Source: Limnobacter humi (GTDB taxonomy: Bacteria > Pseudomonadota > Gammaproteobacteria > Burkholderiales > Burkholderiaceae_B). From it: a stretch of DNA of 64,000 nucleotides. The position numbers and the translations under genes are program-made. Where the stretch lies: positions 811,522-875,521 of the forward strand of contig NZ_JANIGO010000002.1 in NCBI RefSeq assembly GCF_024518835.1. The letters run 5' to 3'. How positions within the stretch are numbered: position 1 is the stretch's first letter; each line of letters begins with the position of its first letter. This document shows positions 9,379 to 16,618 of this stretch, piece after piece. The notes beneath the pieces were generated by a model. The model was not told where the DNA came from. It was given only the letters and a program-made list of their open reading frames with translations, and made no database searches.

Positions 9379-10152
9379 ATGGAAGACACTTCGCGGGCGA
9401 ATAACGCCCCGGTACCCGGCCAAGGGCCCGCATACCTGCAAATCAGTCAGCGACTGGAACGGGAAATTTTGCAGGGCATTTGGACGGTGGGTGACAACTT
9501 ACCCAATGAAAAACGCTTGGCACAACGTTTTGGTGTGTCGATTGGCACCGTAAGGCGGGCCATTGAGACCCTGGAATCGGCAGGATTTGTTCAGAAAATG
9601 CAGGGTCTGGGCACCTTCATTCGAGCACAACAAACACATCAGGCCCGGCCATCGGCTGCACAGGCCTATCATCTGCAAGAGCCGTGGACCAGCAACCTTC
9701 TAAAAACAGACCTGTGTACCCAGGTCACGCGCCTGGAGAAAAAACTGGCCGATGCCGATGAAGCGCGAGCCCTAGGCTTAGACGAAAAGGCCTTCATCTG
9801 GCACATTGAAATGCGGCACCAGTTTAAGGACCAGTTGGTGGCACTGGAAACCTTGAGCTTGTCCTGCCGGGTGTTCCCTACCCTCAGCATGGACCTGCTG
9901 AACCGCACCCAGGGCAACTTGTATCAACTGGCGGCAGAGGTATTCAAAACACGGATCGGACAAGTCACTGACGAGGTCATGGTCAAAAACCTGGACAAGA
10001 CCATGGCCACGCTGTTTAACAAGGGCATCAATGAGCCGTCGCTGCGGGTGTATCGGATCACCCGGGCAGTGGACAACACGCCGATTGAAAAACGTGAAGT
10101 GTGGCTGGACCCCAGCCTGGCCCATTACCGGGCCACGCCGGGGCTGAACTAA
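9379..10152 (+). CDS. GntR family transcriptional regulator, HutC/UTRA type
   Basis: DNA-binding repressor or activator with a ligand-sensing domain. The ATG at 9379 gives 257 residues; a TTG seven codons earlier is possible. The N-terminal winged helix (about residues 18-85) shows the GntR pattern LEREILQGIWTVGDNLPNEK then FGVSIGTVRRAIETLES. The rest is a UTRA domain, with EMRHQFKDQLVALET and EVWLDPSLAHY. Its promoter carries a perfect inverted repeat. It converges with the Liv-type transporter (7 bp between stops), so a regulatory link to that transporter is plausible but inferred. The ligand is unknown. Confidence 0.9.
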   Translation: MEDTSRANNAPVPGQGPAYLQISQRLEREILQGIWTVGDNLPNEKRLAQRFGVSIGTVRRAIETLESAGFVQKMQGLGTFIRAQQTHQARPSAAQAYHLQEPWTSNLLKTDLCTQVTRLEKKLADADEARALGLDEKAFIWHIEMRHQFKDQLVALETLSLSCRVFPTLSMDLLNRTQGNLYQLAAEVFKTRIGQVTDEVMVKNLDKTMATLFNKGINEPSLRVYRITRAVDNTPIEKREVWLDPSLAHYRATPGLN

Positions 10153-10159
10153 TATCGGA

Positions 10160-11122
10160 TCAAACCCTGCGTTGAAGACGTTCCTGTATAACGCCGACAA
10201 TGCCTTTGCGGAAAGCCAACACGCAGACAATGAAAATGAAACCGGTCACGATGGTGACGGACTCTCCGATGGACCGGAACCATTCGATTTGCGTGGCGTT
10301 GGCGATCCAGGTGCCAGTCTCGCCCAGCCTGTTTTCCAGGGTGACAATCACGATGGCACCAACCACCGGCCCCCACAAGGTGCCCAAACCACCCACCAGA
10401 GTCATCAACACCACCAGGCCGGACATGCTCCAGTGCACGTCGGTCAAGGTTTCAAAACCCAGCACCGAGGCCTTGGTAGCACCCGCCAAACCTGCAATGG
10501 CAGCCGACAACACAAAGGCCAGCAGCTTTTGCTTTTCGACATCGTAGCCGAGTGAAATGGCTCGGGGTTCGTTTTCTTTGATGGCCTTTAAGACCTGACC
10601 GAAGGGCGAATGCACAATGCGAACAATCAGCGCAAAGCCAACCATGCAAATGACCAAGACCAAGTAATACATGGTGATGTCGCTGTGCAAGTCGATGAGA
10701 CCAAGCAAATATCCACGGGGTATGCCCTGCAAACCGTCCTCACCGCCGGTGAAGGGCGCCTGCAAGAAGATGAAGTACAACATTTGCGCAAGCGCGAGGG
10801 TGATCATGGTGAAGTAAATGCCTTGCCGGCGAATGGCGAGGCTGCCCATGATGTAGCCAATGATGGTTGCAAACAGCACACCCGCTAGAATACCCACCTC
10901 AAATGGCAGACCTTTGTCACGCAGCAGATAACCCGTGATGTAACCCGCGCCACCCAAAAACGCGGCATGACCAAAGGACAACAAACCGGTGTACCCAATT
11001 AGCAGGTTGAAGGCTGAGGCAAACAATGCGAAACAGAGCACCTTCATCAGAAACACGGGATAAATGGCCATGGGGGCGACCAGCGCCAAGGCCAATGCAA
11101 TAACGAGAACGATGCGGTTCAT
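10160..11122 (-). CDS. livM: Branched-chain amino acid ABC transporter permease LivM-like
   Basis: Inner-membrane permease of a type I importer of the hydrophobic amino acid family. It has 320 residues with 8-10 hydrophobic stretches; the FNLLIGYTGLLSFGHAAFLG segment near residue 45 is the LivM hallmark, and the EAA-like loop KENEPRAISLGYDV is near 180. The start overlaps the livH stop by four bases. It is the last gene of the livG-livF-SBP-livH-livM unit. The substrate could be branched-chain or aromatic amino acids, amides or related acids; sequence alone does not tell. Confidence 0.92.
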   Translation of the reverse strand: MNRIVLVIALALALVAPMAIYPVFLMKVLCFALFASAFNLLIGYTGLLSFGHAAFLGGAGYITGYLLRDKGLPFEVGILAGVLFATIIGYIMGSLAIRRQGIYFTMITLALAQMLYFIFLQAPFTGGEDGLQGIPRGYLLGLIDLHSDITMYYLVLVICMVGFALIVRIVHSPFGQVLKAIKENEPRAISLGYDVEKQKLLAFVLSAAIAGLAGATKASVLGFETLTDVHWSMSGLVVLMTLVGGLGTLWGPVVGAIVIVTLENRLGETGTWIANATQIEWFRSIGESVTIVTGFIFIVCVLAFRKGIVGVIQERLQRRV

Positions 11123-12006
11123 GCTTCACGTCCAAACAGGCCAGATGGCCGAATAATCAGAACCACCGCCATGATGATAAACACCACGGTGGAAGACAGT
11201 TCGGGATAAAACACTTTGGTCAGCCCCTCAAGCACACCCAGCGTGAGACCTGTGACGATGGCGCCCAGAATGGACCCCATGCCACCAATCACCACAACAG
11301 CAAACACGGTGATGATGAGGTGAGAACCCATGAGCGGTGAAATCTGGATGACCGGTGCAGCCAGCACGCCGGCCAGCGCAGCCAGTGCCACGCCAAAACC
11401 ATAGGTCAGCGTGACCATGCGTGGCACGTTGATGCCAAATGCTTCGACCAGTCGAGGGTTTTCAGTGCCTGCCCGCAGGTAAGCACCCAGCTTGGTTTTT
11501 TCAATGATGGCCCAAGTGGCCAGGCAGATGACCAGGGAGGCGACAACCACCCATGCCCTATAGTTCGGAAGAATCATGAATCCAAGGTTGGTGGCACCCC
11601 GCAAGGCCTCGGGCACCGAATACGGCTGACCAGATACCCCATAAAACGACCGGAACAACCCTTCAACCATCAAGGTAATGCCGAAAGTCAGCAAAAGCCC
11701 GTACAGGTGGTCCAGTTTGTAGAGCCACCGCAGCATGGTTTTTTCAATGAGGATGCCGAAAACGCCCACCAGCAACGGTGCCACAACCAACATTACCCAG
11801 TAATTCAGGTTGAAATAGGCCATGCCCATCCAGGCCAGAAAAGCACCCATCATGTAGAGGGCGCCATGGGCAAAATTGATCACATTGAGCAGGCCAAAAA
11901 TAACCGCCAAGCCCAGGGACAACATGGCATAAAACGAACCGTTGACCAGGCCCAGCAACAATTGCCCCAGCAGGGCTGGCAACGGAATTCCAAAAATATC
12001 CATCAC
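11119..12006 (-). CDS. livH: Branched-chain amino acid ABC transporter permease LivH-like
   Basis: Partner permease of LivM. It has 295 residues and is strongly hydrophobic. The N-terminal LLLGLVNGSFYAMLSLGLAV and FGLLNVINFAHGALYMMGAF are classic LivH signatures. It lies 70 bp after the substrate-binding protein gene, with a strong hairpin in that gap, and overlaps livM by ATGA. Complete and normal in length. Confidence 0.93.
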   Translation of the reverse strand: MMDIFGIPLPALLGQLLLGLVNGSFYAMLSLGLAVIFGLLNVINFAHGALYMMGAFLAWMGMAYFNLNYWVMLVVAPLLVGVFGILIEKTMLRWLYKLDHLYGLLLTFGITLMVEGLFRSFYGVSGQPYSVPEALRGATNLGFMILPNYRAWVVVASLVICLATWAIIEKTKLGAYLRAGTENPRLVEAFGINVPRMVTLTYGFGVALAALAGVLAAPVIQISPLMGSHLIITVFAVVVIGGMGSILGAIVTGLTLGVLEGLTKVFYPELSSTVVFIIMAVVLIIRPSGLFGREA

Positions 12007-12021
12007 AACTCACCAAGGAAA

Positions 12022-12052
12022 GCGGGCTCACCGACCAGCCGGTGAAACCCGC
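12022..12052 (-). other. Intercistronic hairpin between the binding-protein gene and livH
   Basis: On the minus strand the sequence folds as GCGGG...CACCG / CGGTG...CCCGC with a short loop, and only a weak T-run follows. Hairpins at this place in binding-protein operons (as between malE and malF) are known to protect the upstream message and keep the binding protein in excess. That role here is inferred. Confidence 0.65.
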
Positions 12053-12076
12053 ACATTGACCGTGTTTCAGCCTGCG

Positions 12077-13285
12077 TTATTTCCAGGCTGCGCACTTGGT
12101 TTCGGCTTTGGTCGTGAAGGCCTGGTCGCCCGGAATGGTTTGTACCACCTTCAGATAATCCCAAGGCTTCTTGGACTCGTTGGGCGCTTTCACCTGCATC
12201 AGGTACATGTCATGAATCATGCTGCCATCCACACGGTAGTATCCGTTTTTGGCGTATACATCATTGACCTTGCCCTTGCGGATTGTGTCGAGCACTTTGT
12301 CAGCATCATCTGTGCCTGCCGCCTTGACCGCATTCAGGAACTGCAGCGTGGCGGAGTAATCGGCTGCATGCAAGCTTGTGGGCATCTTTTTCTGGGAATC
12401 GAAGAAGCGCTTGGACCACTTGCGAGTTTCATCGCTTTGGTCCCAGTACCAGCTGTCGGTCAGGTACATTCCCTTGGTTTGCCCCAAGCCCAACGCGTGC
12501 ACGTCGCTGATGAACATCAACAGCCCTGCCAGCTTCATGGTGGAGGTTACGCCAAATTCGTTGGCGGCTTTAATTGAGTTGATGGTGTCACCACCGGCGT
12601 TGGCCAGGCCCAAAATTTGAGCCTTGGACGCTTGGGCCTGCAACATGAAGGAGGAAAAATCGGAGGCTGACAATGGGTGACGCACAGCCCCCAAGACTTG
12701 ACCACCGCTAGCCTTCACCACGGTAGACGTGTCGTTTTCAAGGGAGGTACCAAAAGCGTAATCGGCTGTGAGGAAGTACCAGCTTTTGCCACCCTGCTTC
12801 ACCACAGCAGAACCCGTGCCTTTGGCCAAGGCCACTGTGTCGTACGCATAGTGGATGGAATACGGGTTGCATTCTTCGTTGGTCAAGCGAGCTGAACCTG
12901 AACCAATCACGAAGACGGGCTTTTTCTTTTCACCAGCCACCTTGGCAATGGCCAGCGCAGTGCCGGAGTTGGTGCCGGCAATCAGGAAGTCCACGCCTTC
13001 CTGATCAAACCATTCGCGCGCCTTGCTGGCTGCAATATCGGCCTTGTTCTGGTGGTCTGCATAAATGAACTCGATTTTTTTGCCGTTTACTTTCCCACCA
13101 AAATCGGCAATCGCCATTTTTACGGCTTCCACGCCAGAAGGGCCGTCAATGTCGGCGTACACCCCGGACAGGTCCGTGATCATGCCGATCTTGACCACAT
13201 CACCCGACACTTGCGCAGAAGCAGTGCTGGCCATGGCCAGGCTACCCACGGCCAACAGACCCGCTACGATTGGTTTCAATGTCAT
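12077..13285 (-). CDS. Periplasmic substrate-binding protein of Liv-type ABC transporter
   Basis: Captures the substrate in the periplasm for LivHMGF. The ATG at 13285 (AAGGAGAAGGAG upstream) starts a clear signal peptide, MTLKPIVAGLLAVGSLAMAS then TASA; thirteen further codons upstream look non-coding. The mature part is a Peripla_BP_6 fold opening with VKIGMITDLSGVYADIDGPS. It has 402 residues, with Cys in NEECNPYS and in KCAAWK at the C-terminus that may form a disulfide. It lies between the ATPase genes and the permeases. Similar proteins bind branched-chain amino acids, amides or aromatic acids; substrate not assigned. Confidence 0.9.
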   Translation of the reverse strand: MTLKPIVAGLLAVGSLAMASTASAQVSGDVVKIGMITDLSGVYADIDGPSGVEAVKMAIADFGGKVNGKKIEFIYADHQNKADIAASKAREWFDQEGVDFLIAGTNSGTALAIAKVAGEKKKPVFVIGSGSARLTNEECNPYSIHYAYDTVALAKGTGSAVVKQGGKSWYFLTADYAFGTSLENDTSTVVKASGGQVLGAVRHPLSASDFSSFMLQAQASKAQILGLANAGGDTINSIKAANEFGVTSTMKLAGLLMFISDVHALGLGQTKGMYLTDSWYWDQSDETRKWSKRFFDSQKKMPTSLHAADYSATLQFLNAVKAAGTDDADKVLDTIRKGKVNDVYAKNGYYRVDGSMIHDMYLMQVKAPNESKKPWDYLKVVQTIPGDQAFTTKAETKCAAWK

Positions 13286-13320
13286 CTCCTTCTCCTTTTC
13301 TTTGCTTGTAAGAATGTTGT

Positions 13321-14031
13321 TCAAACACCGAGCAGCGAATGCAGCACCGGCATTTTGTCGTCCAGTTGACTGGATTCGAATGTTTCAACCATCTGCCCAT
13401 GTTCGACCACATAAAAGCGGTCGGACAGCGGTGCAGCAAAACGGAAATTCTGTTCCACCATCACGATGGTGTAGCCCTTGGCTTTGAGCGTGGTGATCAT
13501 TCGGGCCAAGGCTTGTACGATGACGGGTGCCAGCCCTTCAGAAATTTCGTCCAGCAACAGCAGTTTGGCCCCGGTTCGCAGAATGCGAGCCACCGCGAGC
13601 ATTTGCTGTTCGCCACCCGACAACCGGGTGCCCTGGCTTTTGCGACGCGCCTGCAAATTCGGAAACATGTCGTAAATTTCGGCCACACTCATGCCCTTGT
13701 CGGTTTTGGACACAAACGGCGGCAGCATCAGGTTTTCTTCGGCAGACAACGATGAAAAAATACCGCGCTCTTCCGGGCAATAACCCACACCCAAGTGGGC
13801 AATTTTGTGGGTGGGCAGAGCAATCGATTCCTGCCCATTGATTTGGATGGAACCAGCCCTGCGACCGGTCAAACCCATGATGGCGCGCAAGGTGGTGGTT
13901 CGGCCCGAACCATTTCGCCCCAATAGCGATACCACCTCACCAGCTTTCACTGAAAAAGCCATGTTGTGCAGGATATGCGACTCGCCGTACCAGGCATTGA
14001 GGCCTTCAATGTTCAACACGGTTTGGCTCAT
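13321..14031 (-). CDS. livF: ABC transporter ATP-binding protein LivF-like, Walker A Lys replaced by Arg
   Basis: Second ATPase of the Liv-type importer, 236 residues. Domains: Walker A at 38-45 reads GRNGSGRT, so the usual Lys is Arg44 (codon CGA). The signature LSGGEQQ at 137-143, Walker B LLLLDE at 157-162 and a switch His region are intact. The start overlaps the livG stop (ATGA). The partner LivG keeps a normal Walker A, so one of the two sites would still hydrolyse ATP. Lys to Arg usually harms nucleotide hydrolysis, but some natural LivF-like proteins may tolerate it; I cannot tell how common it is. Confidence 0.9.
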   Translation of the reverse strand: MSQTVLNIEGLNAWYGESHILHNMAFSVKAGEVVSLLGRNGSGRTTTLRAIMGLTGRRAGSIQINGQESIALPTHKIAHLGVGYCPEERGIFSSLSAEENLMLPPFVSKTDKGMSVAEIYDMFPNLQARRKSQGTRLSGGEQQMLAVARILRTGAKLLLLDEISEGLAPVIVQALARMITTLKAKGYTIVMVEQNFRFAAPLSDRFYVVEHGQMVETFESSQLDDKMPVLHSLLGV

Positions 14032-14801
14032 GCATGGGCCCCTTGCAACTCGCCAGCGCTGGTGCCCATGTAAGCTTCCATCACCTGCGGGTTTTTCGAC
14101 ACGTCGTCGTAGGCCCCTTCAGCAAGCACTGCACCCTGCTGTAACACCGAGATGCGGTCGCAAATGCTGGCCACCACATTCATGTTGTGTTCCACCATCA
14201 GAATGGTGCGGCCTTTGGAGACTTTCTTGATGAGTTGGGTGACCCGATCTACATCCTCATGGCCCATGCCTTGGGTGGGTTCATCGAGCAACATCACCTC
14301 GGGTTCCATGGCCAGCGTGGTGGCAATTTCCAGCGCGCGTTTGCGGCCATAAGGCAGGTCCACGGTTTGATACGCGGCATATTCCTCCAAACCCACTTCG
14401 GCCAGCAACTCCATCGCCCGGTCATTCAAGCGGTGGAGGATTTTCTCGCTGCGCCAAAAATGAAATGCGTTGCCCATGGGGCGTTGTAGGCCAATGCGCA
14501 CATTCTCGAGCACCGACAGGTGGGGAAACACAGCGGAAATCTGAAAAGAACGGATGACCCCCCGCCGTGCAATTTGTGCTGGCTTTTGGTGGGTAATGTC
14601 CTGACCATTGAACAAAATTCGACCCGAGGTGGGCGTGAGAAACTTGGTCAGCAAGTTAAAGCAGGTGGTTTTGCCTGCGCCGTTGGGCCCGATCAGCGCG
14701 TGGATATGCCCGCGCTGGACCCGCAAATTCACCTGATTGACCGCTGTGAACCCCTTGAATTCTTTGGTGAGGTCATTGGTCTCCAATACAACATCCGCCA
14801 T
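14028..14801 (-). CDS. livG: ABC transporter ATP-binding protein LivG-like
   Basis: First gene of the transporter unit and its other ATPase, 257 residues. Walker A GPNGAGKT at 38-45 is canonical. The Walker B region reads EVMLLDEPTQGMGHEDVDRV, where LivG proteins have the same pattern in place of a classical LSGGQ-adjacent loop. The C-terminal YMG segment (VMEAYMGTS) is typical of LivG. It overlaps livF by four bases. The 91 bp upstream separate it from the ZIP gene on the same strand, and I see no convincing promoter there. Confidence 0.93.
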   Translation of the reverse strand: MADVVLETNDLTKEFKGFTAVNQVNLRVQRGHIHALIGPNGAGKTTCFNLLTKFLTPTSGRILFNGQDITHQKPAQIARRGVIRSFQISAVFPHLSVLENVRIGLQRPMGNAFHFWRSEKILHRLNDRAMELLAEVGLEEYAAYQTVDLPYGRKRALEIATTLAMEPEVMLLDEPTQGMGHEDVDRVTQLIKKVSKGRTILMVEHNMNVVASICDRISVLQQGAVLAEGAYDDVSKNPQVMEAYMGTSAGELQGAHA

Positions 14802-14892
14802 GCCTGCTCCGCCTTGTTTTTTATTTCAGTGGCGCGGGTCATGTTGTCACGGGGTGTGCGGAGCGTGTATTAGGGCAAACCTCAACAGGGTT

Positions 14893-15678
14893 TTAATGGT
14901 GGTGGTGAAGAACGCTGGCCAGATAAGCCACCAGCACGACCCCGGCAGTGATGGTGGTGACTTGCATGATGCTGGAACGCAAGGCAAGGCGCTGCTGCAT
15001 TTGGGGAATGAGGTCTGCAACAGCCACATACAGAAAACTGGCCGAGGCCAACACCAAGGCGATGGGCAGCACATGCTGCAGTTGCGAAAACAGGGTGAAC
15101 CCGAGAAACGCCCCCAGCACCGCCGCTGCGCCAGCCACCGCCATCAGGCGAATGGCTTTGGCGCGGGCAATGCCTGCATTCATGAGCACCAGGAAGTCAC
15201 CGGTTTGCTGGGGAATTTCATGCAGAACGATGGACAAGGTGGTCAGCAAGCCCAGTTGCACATCCACCAAAAAAGCGCTGGCAATCAGCAAACCGTCTGC
15301 AAAGTTGTGGATGGAATCACCCACCACAATCAACAAGCCACCCCGCCCTGCCTCGTGCCTGTCGAAGCCGTGCTCATGGTGGTGGCCGTCGTGCTCGTGG
15401 TGGTGGCTGTGCCTGAAAATGGCAAATTTTTCCAGCACGAAAAAAAACAGCAAACCGCCCAACAACCAGATGAATAGGTCGTGGTATTCCATGCCTTTGT
15501 CCAAGGCCTCGGGCAGCAAATGCAATAGTGAGGTACCCAGCAACACGCCTGTGGACAGGCTGACCATCGGCTCGAGTGCACGGGCAATGCTGCGCGAACT
15601 AAGCCAGGCCGCAGCCAGAATGGCCAGCGCCGTGCCGGTGGCCGAAGCCACCATGACGATCAACAAACTGGAGTGCAC
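14893..15678 (-). CDS. ZIP family divalent metal transporter
   Basis: Inner-membrane importer for zinc, iron or similar cations. It has 261 residues with about eight hydrophobic segments. The ZIP motifs HNFADG (124-129) and HEIPQ (153-157) provide the transport-site residues. A His-rich cytosolic loop (about 90-108, alternating HHH/HEH) sits between segments 3 and 4, the usual metal-sensing or binding loop, and the C-terminus also ends in four His. It starts 6 bp after the stop of the upstream hydrolase gene, so the two are probably co-transcribed. Confidence 0.92.
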   Translation of the reverse strand: MHSSLLIVMVASATGTALAILAAAWLSSRSIARALEPMVSLSTGVLLGTSLLHLLPEALDKGMEYHDLFIWLLGGLLFFFVLEKFAIFRHSHHHEHDGHHHEHGFDRHEAGRGGLLIVVGDSIHNFADGLLIASAFLVDVQLGLLTTLSIVLHEIPQQTGDFLVLMNAGIARAKAIRLMAVAGAAAVLGAFLGFTLFSQLQHVLPIALVLASASFLYVAVADLIPQMQQRLALRSSIMQVTTITAGVVLVAYLASVLHHHH

Positions 15679-15684
15679 GTTGGG

Positions 15685-16590
15685 TTAGAGCAGGCCACGC
15701 CTGCGCAAAAACTGAAGTGCCTGATTGTACGCCTGTTTGGCGGCCGTCGAGTTGTAGGTATTCCGATAATCTGCGTGGAAGCCATGCTGCGCATTGGCAA
15801 ACACCTCGATGTGCGTTTGTGCCGCGTTCGCATTGGCCGGTGCCGCTTTGGCCAAGGCTGCGCGCATGTCGTCAATGGTATTCAAAGGAATGGATGTATC
15901 TTCAGCACCATACAAGCCCAGCACGGGGGCTTTCAGGTCGGCCGCAAGATCAACCGGCTGTTTGGGTGTCAGTGCCGTTGCAGGCCCCACCAGCTTGCCA
16001 TACCAGGCCACACCCGCACGCACCATGGGGTTGTGGGCACTGTACAACCACGTGATTCGACCGCCCCAGCAAAAGCCCGTCACGGCCAACTGGCCGGTGT
16101 TGCCACCATCACCAGCGGCAAATTCCACGCACTTGTCCAGGTCTTGCATCACCTGGGCATCGTCCATTTTCGAAATCACGTTCTGGAGAATTTCAGCCAC
16201 GGTGGCATATTGCCCGGGCTCGCCATGGCGAAAAAAGATGTCGGGGGCCATGGCATAGAAACCCGCTTGGGCAAACCGCCTTACCACGTCCTCAATGTAC
16301 GCGTGCACCCCAAAAATTTCTGGCACCACCACAATAACCGGTGGATGCTTTTTGTGTGCCGGCTTGGCGCGATAGGCAAACATGTCGTCATCGCCCACGT
16401 TCACCAACACCCGGTCTTCAATCAAACCGGTGGAAGGTGTGGTGATAGCCTCGGACAACACAGGGCCCGCAGCCATCGCAAAGCCACCCGCCGTCAACCC
16501 CTTCAGCACGGTGCGGCGATCGGCTGCCAGCTTCCCGCCACCAGCCAGGGCTTTCAAGTGTTCGCTATCTGTGTCGTGTTGGTCTTGCAT
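15685..16590 (-). CDS. Dienelactone hydrolase family protein with Tat signal
   Basis: Alpha/beta hydrolase of 301 residues. The N-terminus holds a twin-arginine signal: DRRTVLKGLTAGGFAMAAG (Arg25-Arg26) followed by a hydrophobic stretch, so export as a folded protein is likely. The DLH catalytic set is visible: Glu91 in PEIFG, nucleophile Cys174 in GFCWGG, Asp231 in GAEDTSIP and His269 in AQHGFH. Classical dienelactone hydrolases of chloroaromatic degradation are cytosolic; this is the exported subfamily and its substrate is unknown. It lies between polA (28 bp upstream) and the ZIP gene (6 bp downstream) on the same strand. Confidence 0.88.
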   Translation of the reverse strand: MQDQHDTDSEHLKALAGGGKLAADRRTVLKGLTAGGFAMAAGPVLSEAITTPSTGLIEDRVLVNVGDDDMFAYRAKPAHKKHPPVIVVVPEIFGVHAYIEDVVRRFAQAGFYAMAPDIFFRHGEPGQYATVAEILQNVISKMDDAQVMQDLDKCVEFAAGDGGNTGQLAVTGFCWGGRITWLYSAHNPMVRAGVAWYGKLVGPATALTPKQPVDLAADLKAPVLGLYGAEDTSIPLNTIDDMRAALAKAAPANANAAQTHIEVFANAQHGFHADYRNTYNSTAAKQAYNQALQFLRRRGLL

Positions 16591-16618
16591 GGTCGACTCC
16601 CGCCATCAATGGGCCTTG

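Noticed and set aside
15355-15415. Repeated GTG/CAT-rich tract as a possible CRISPR or satellite
   Set aside because: It encodes the His-rich loop of the ZIP transporter; no repeat-spacer structure. No CRISPR array seen in the window.
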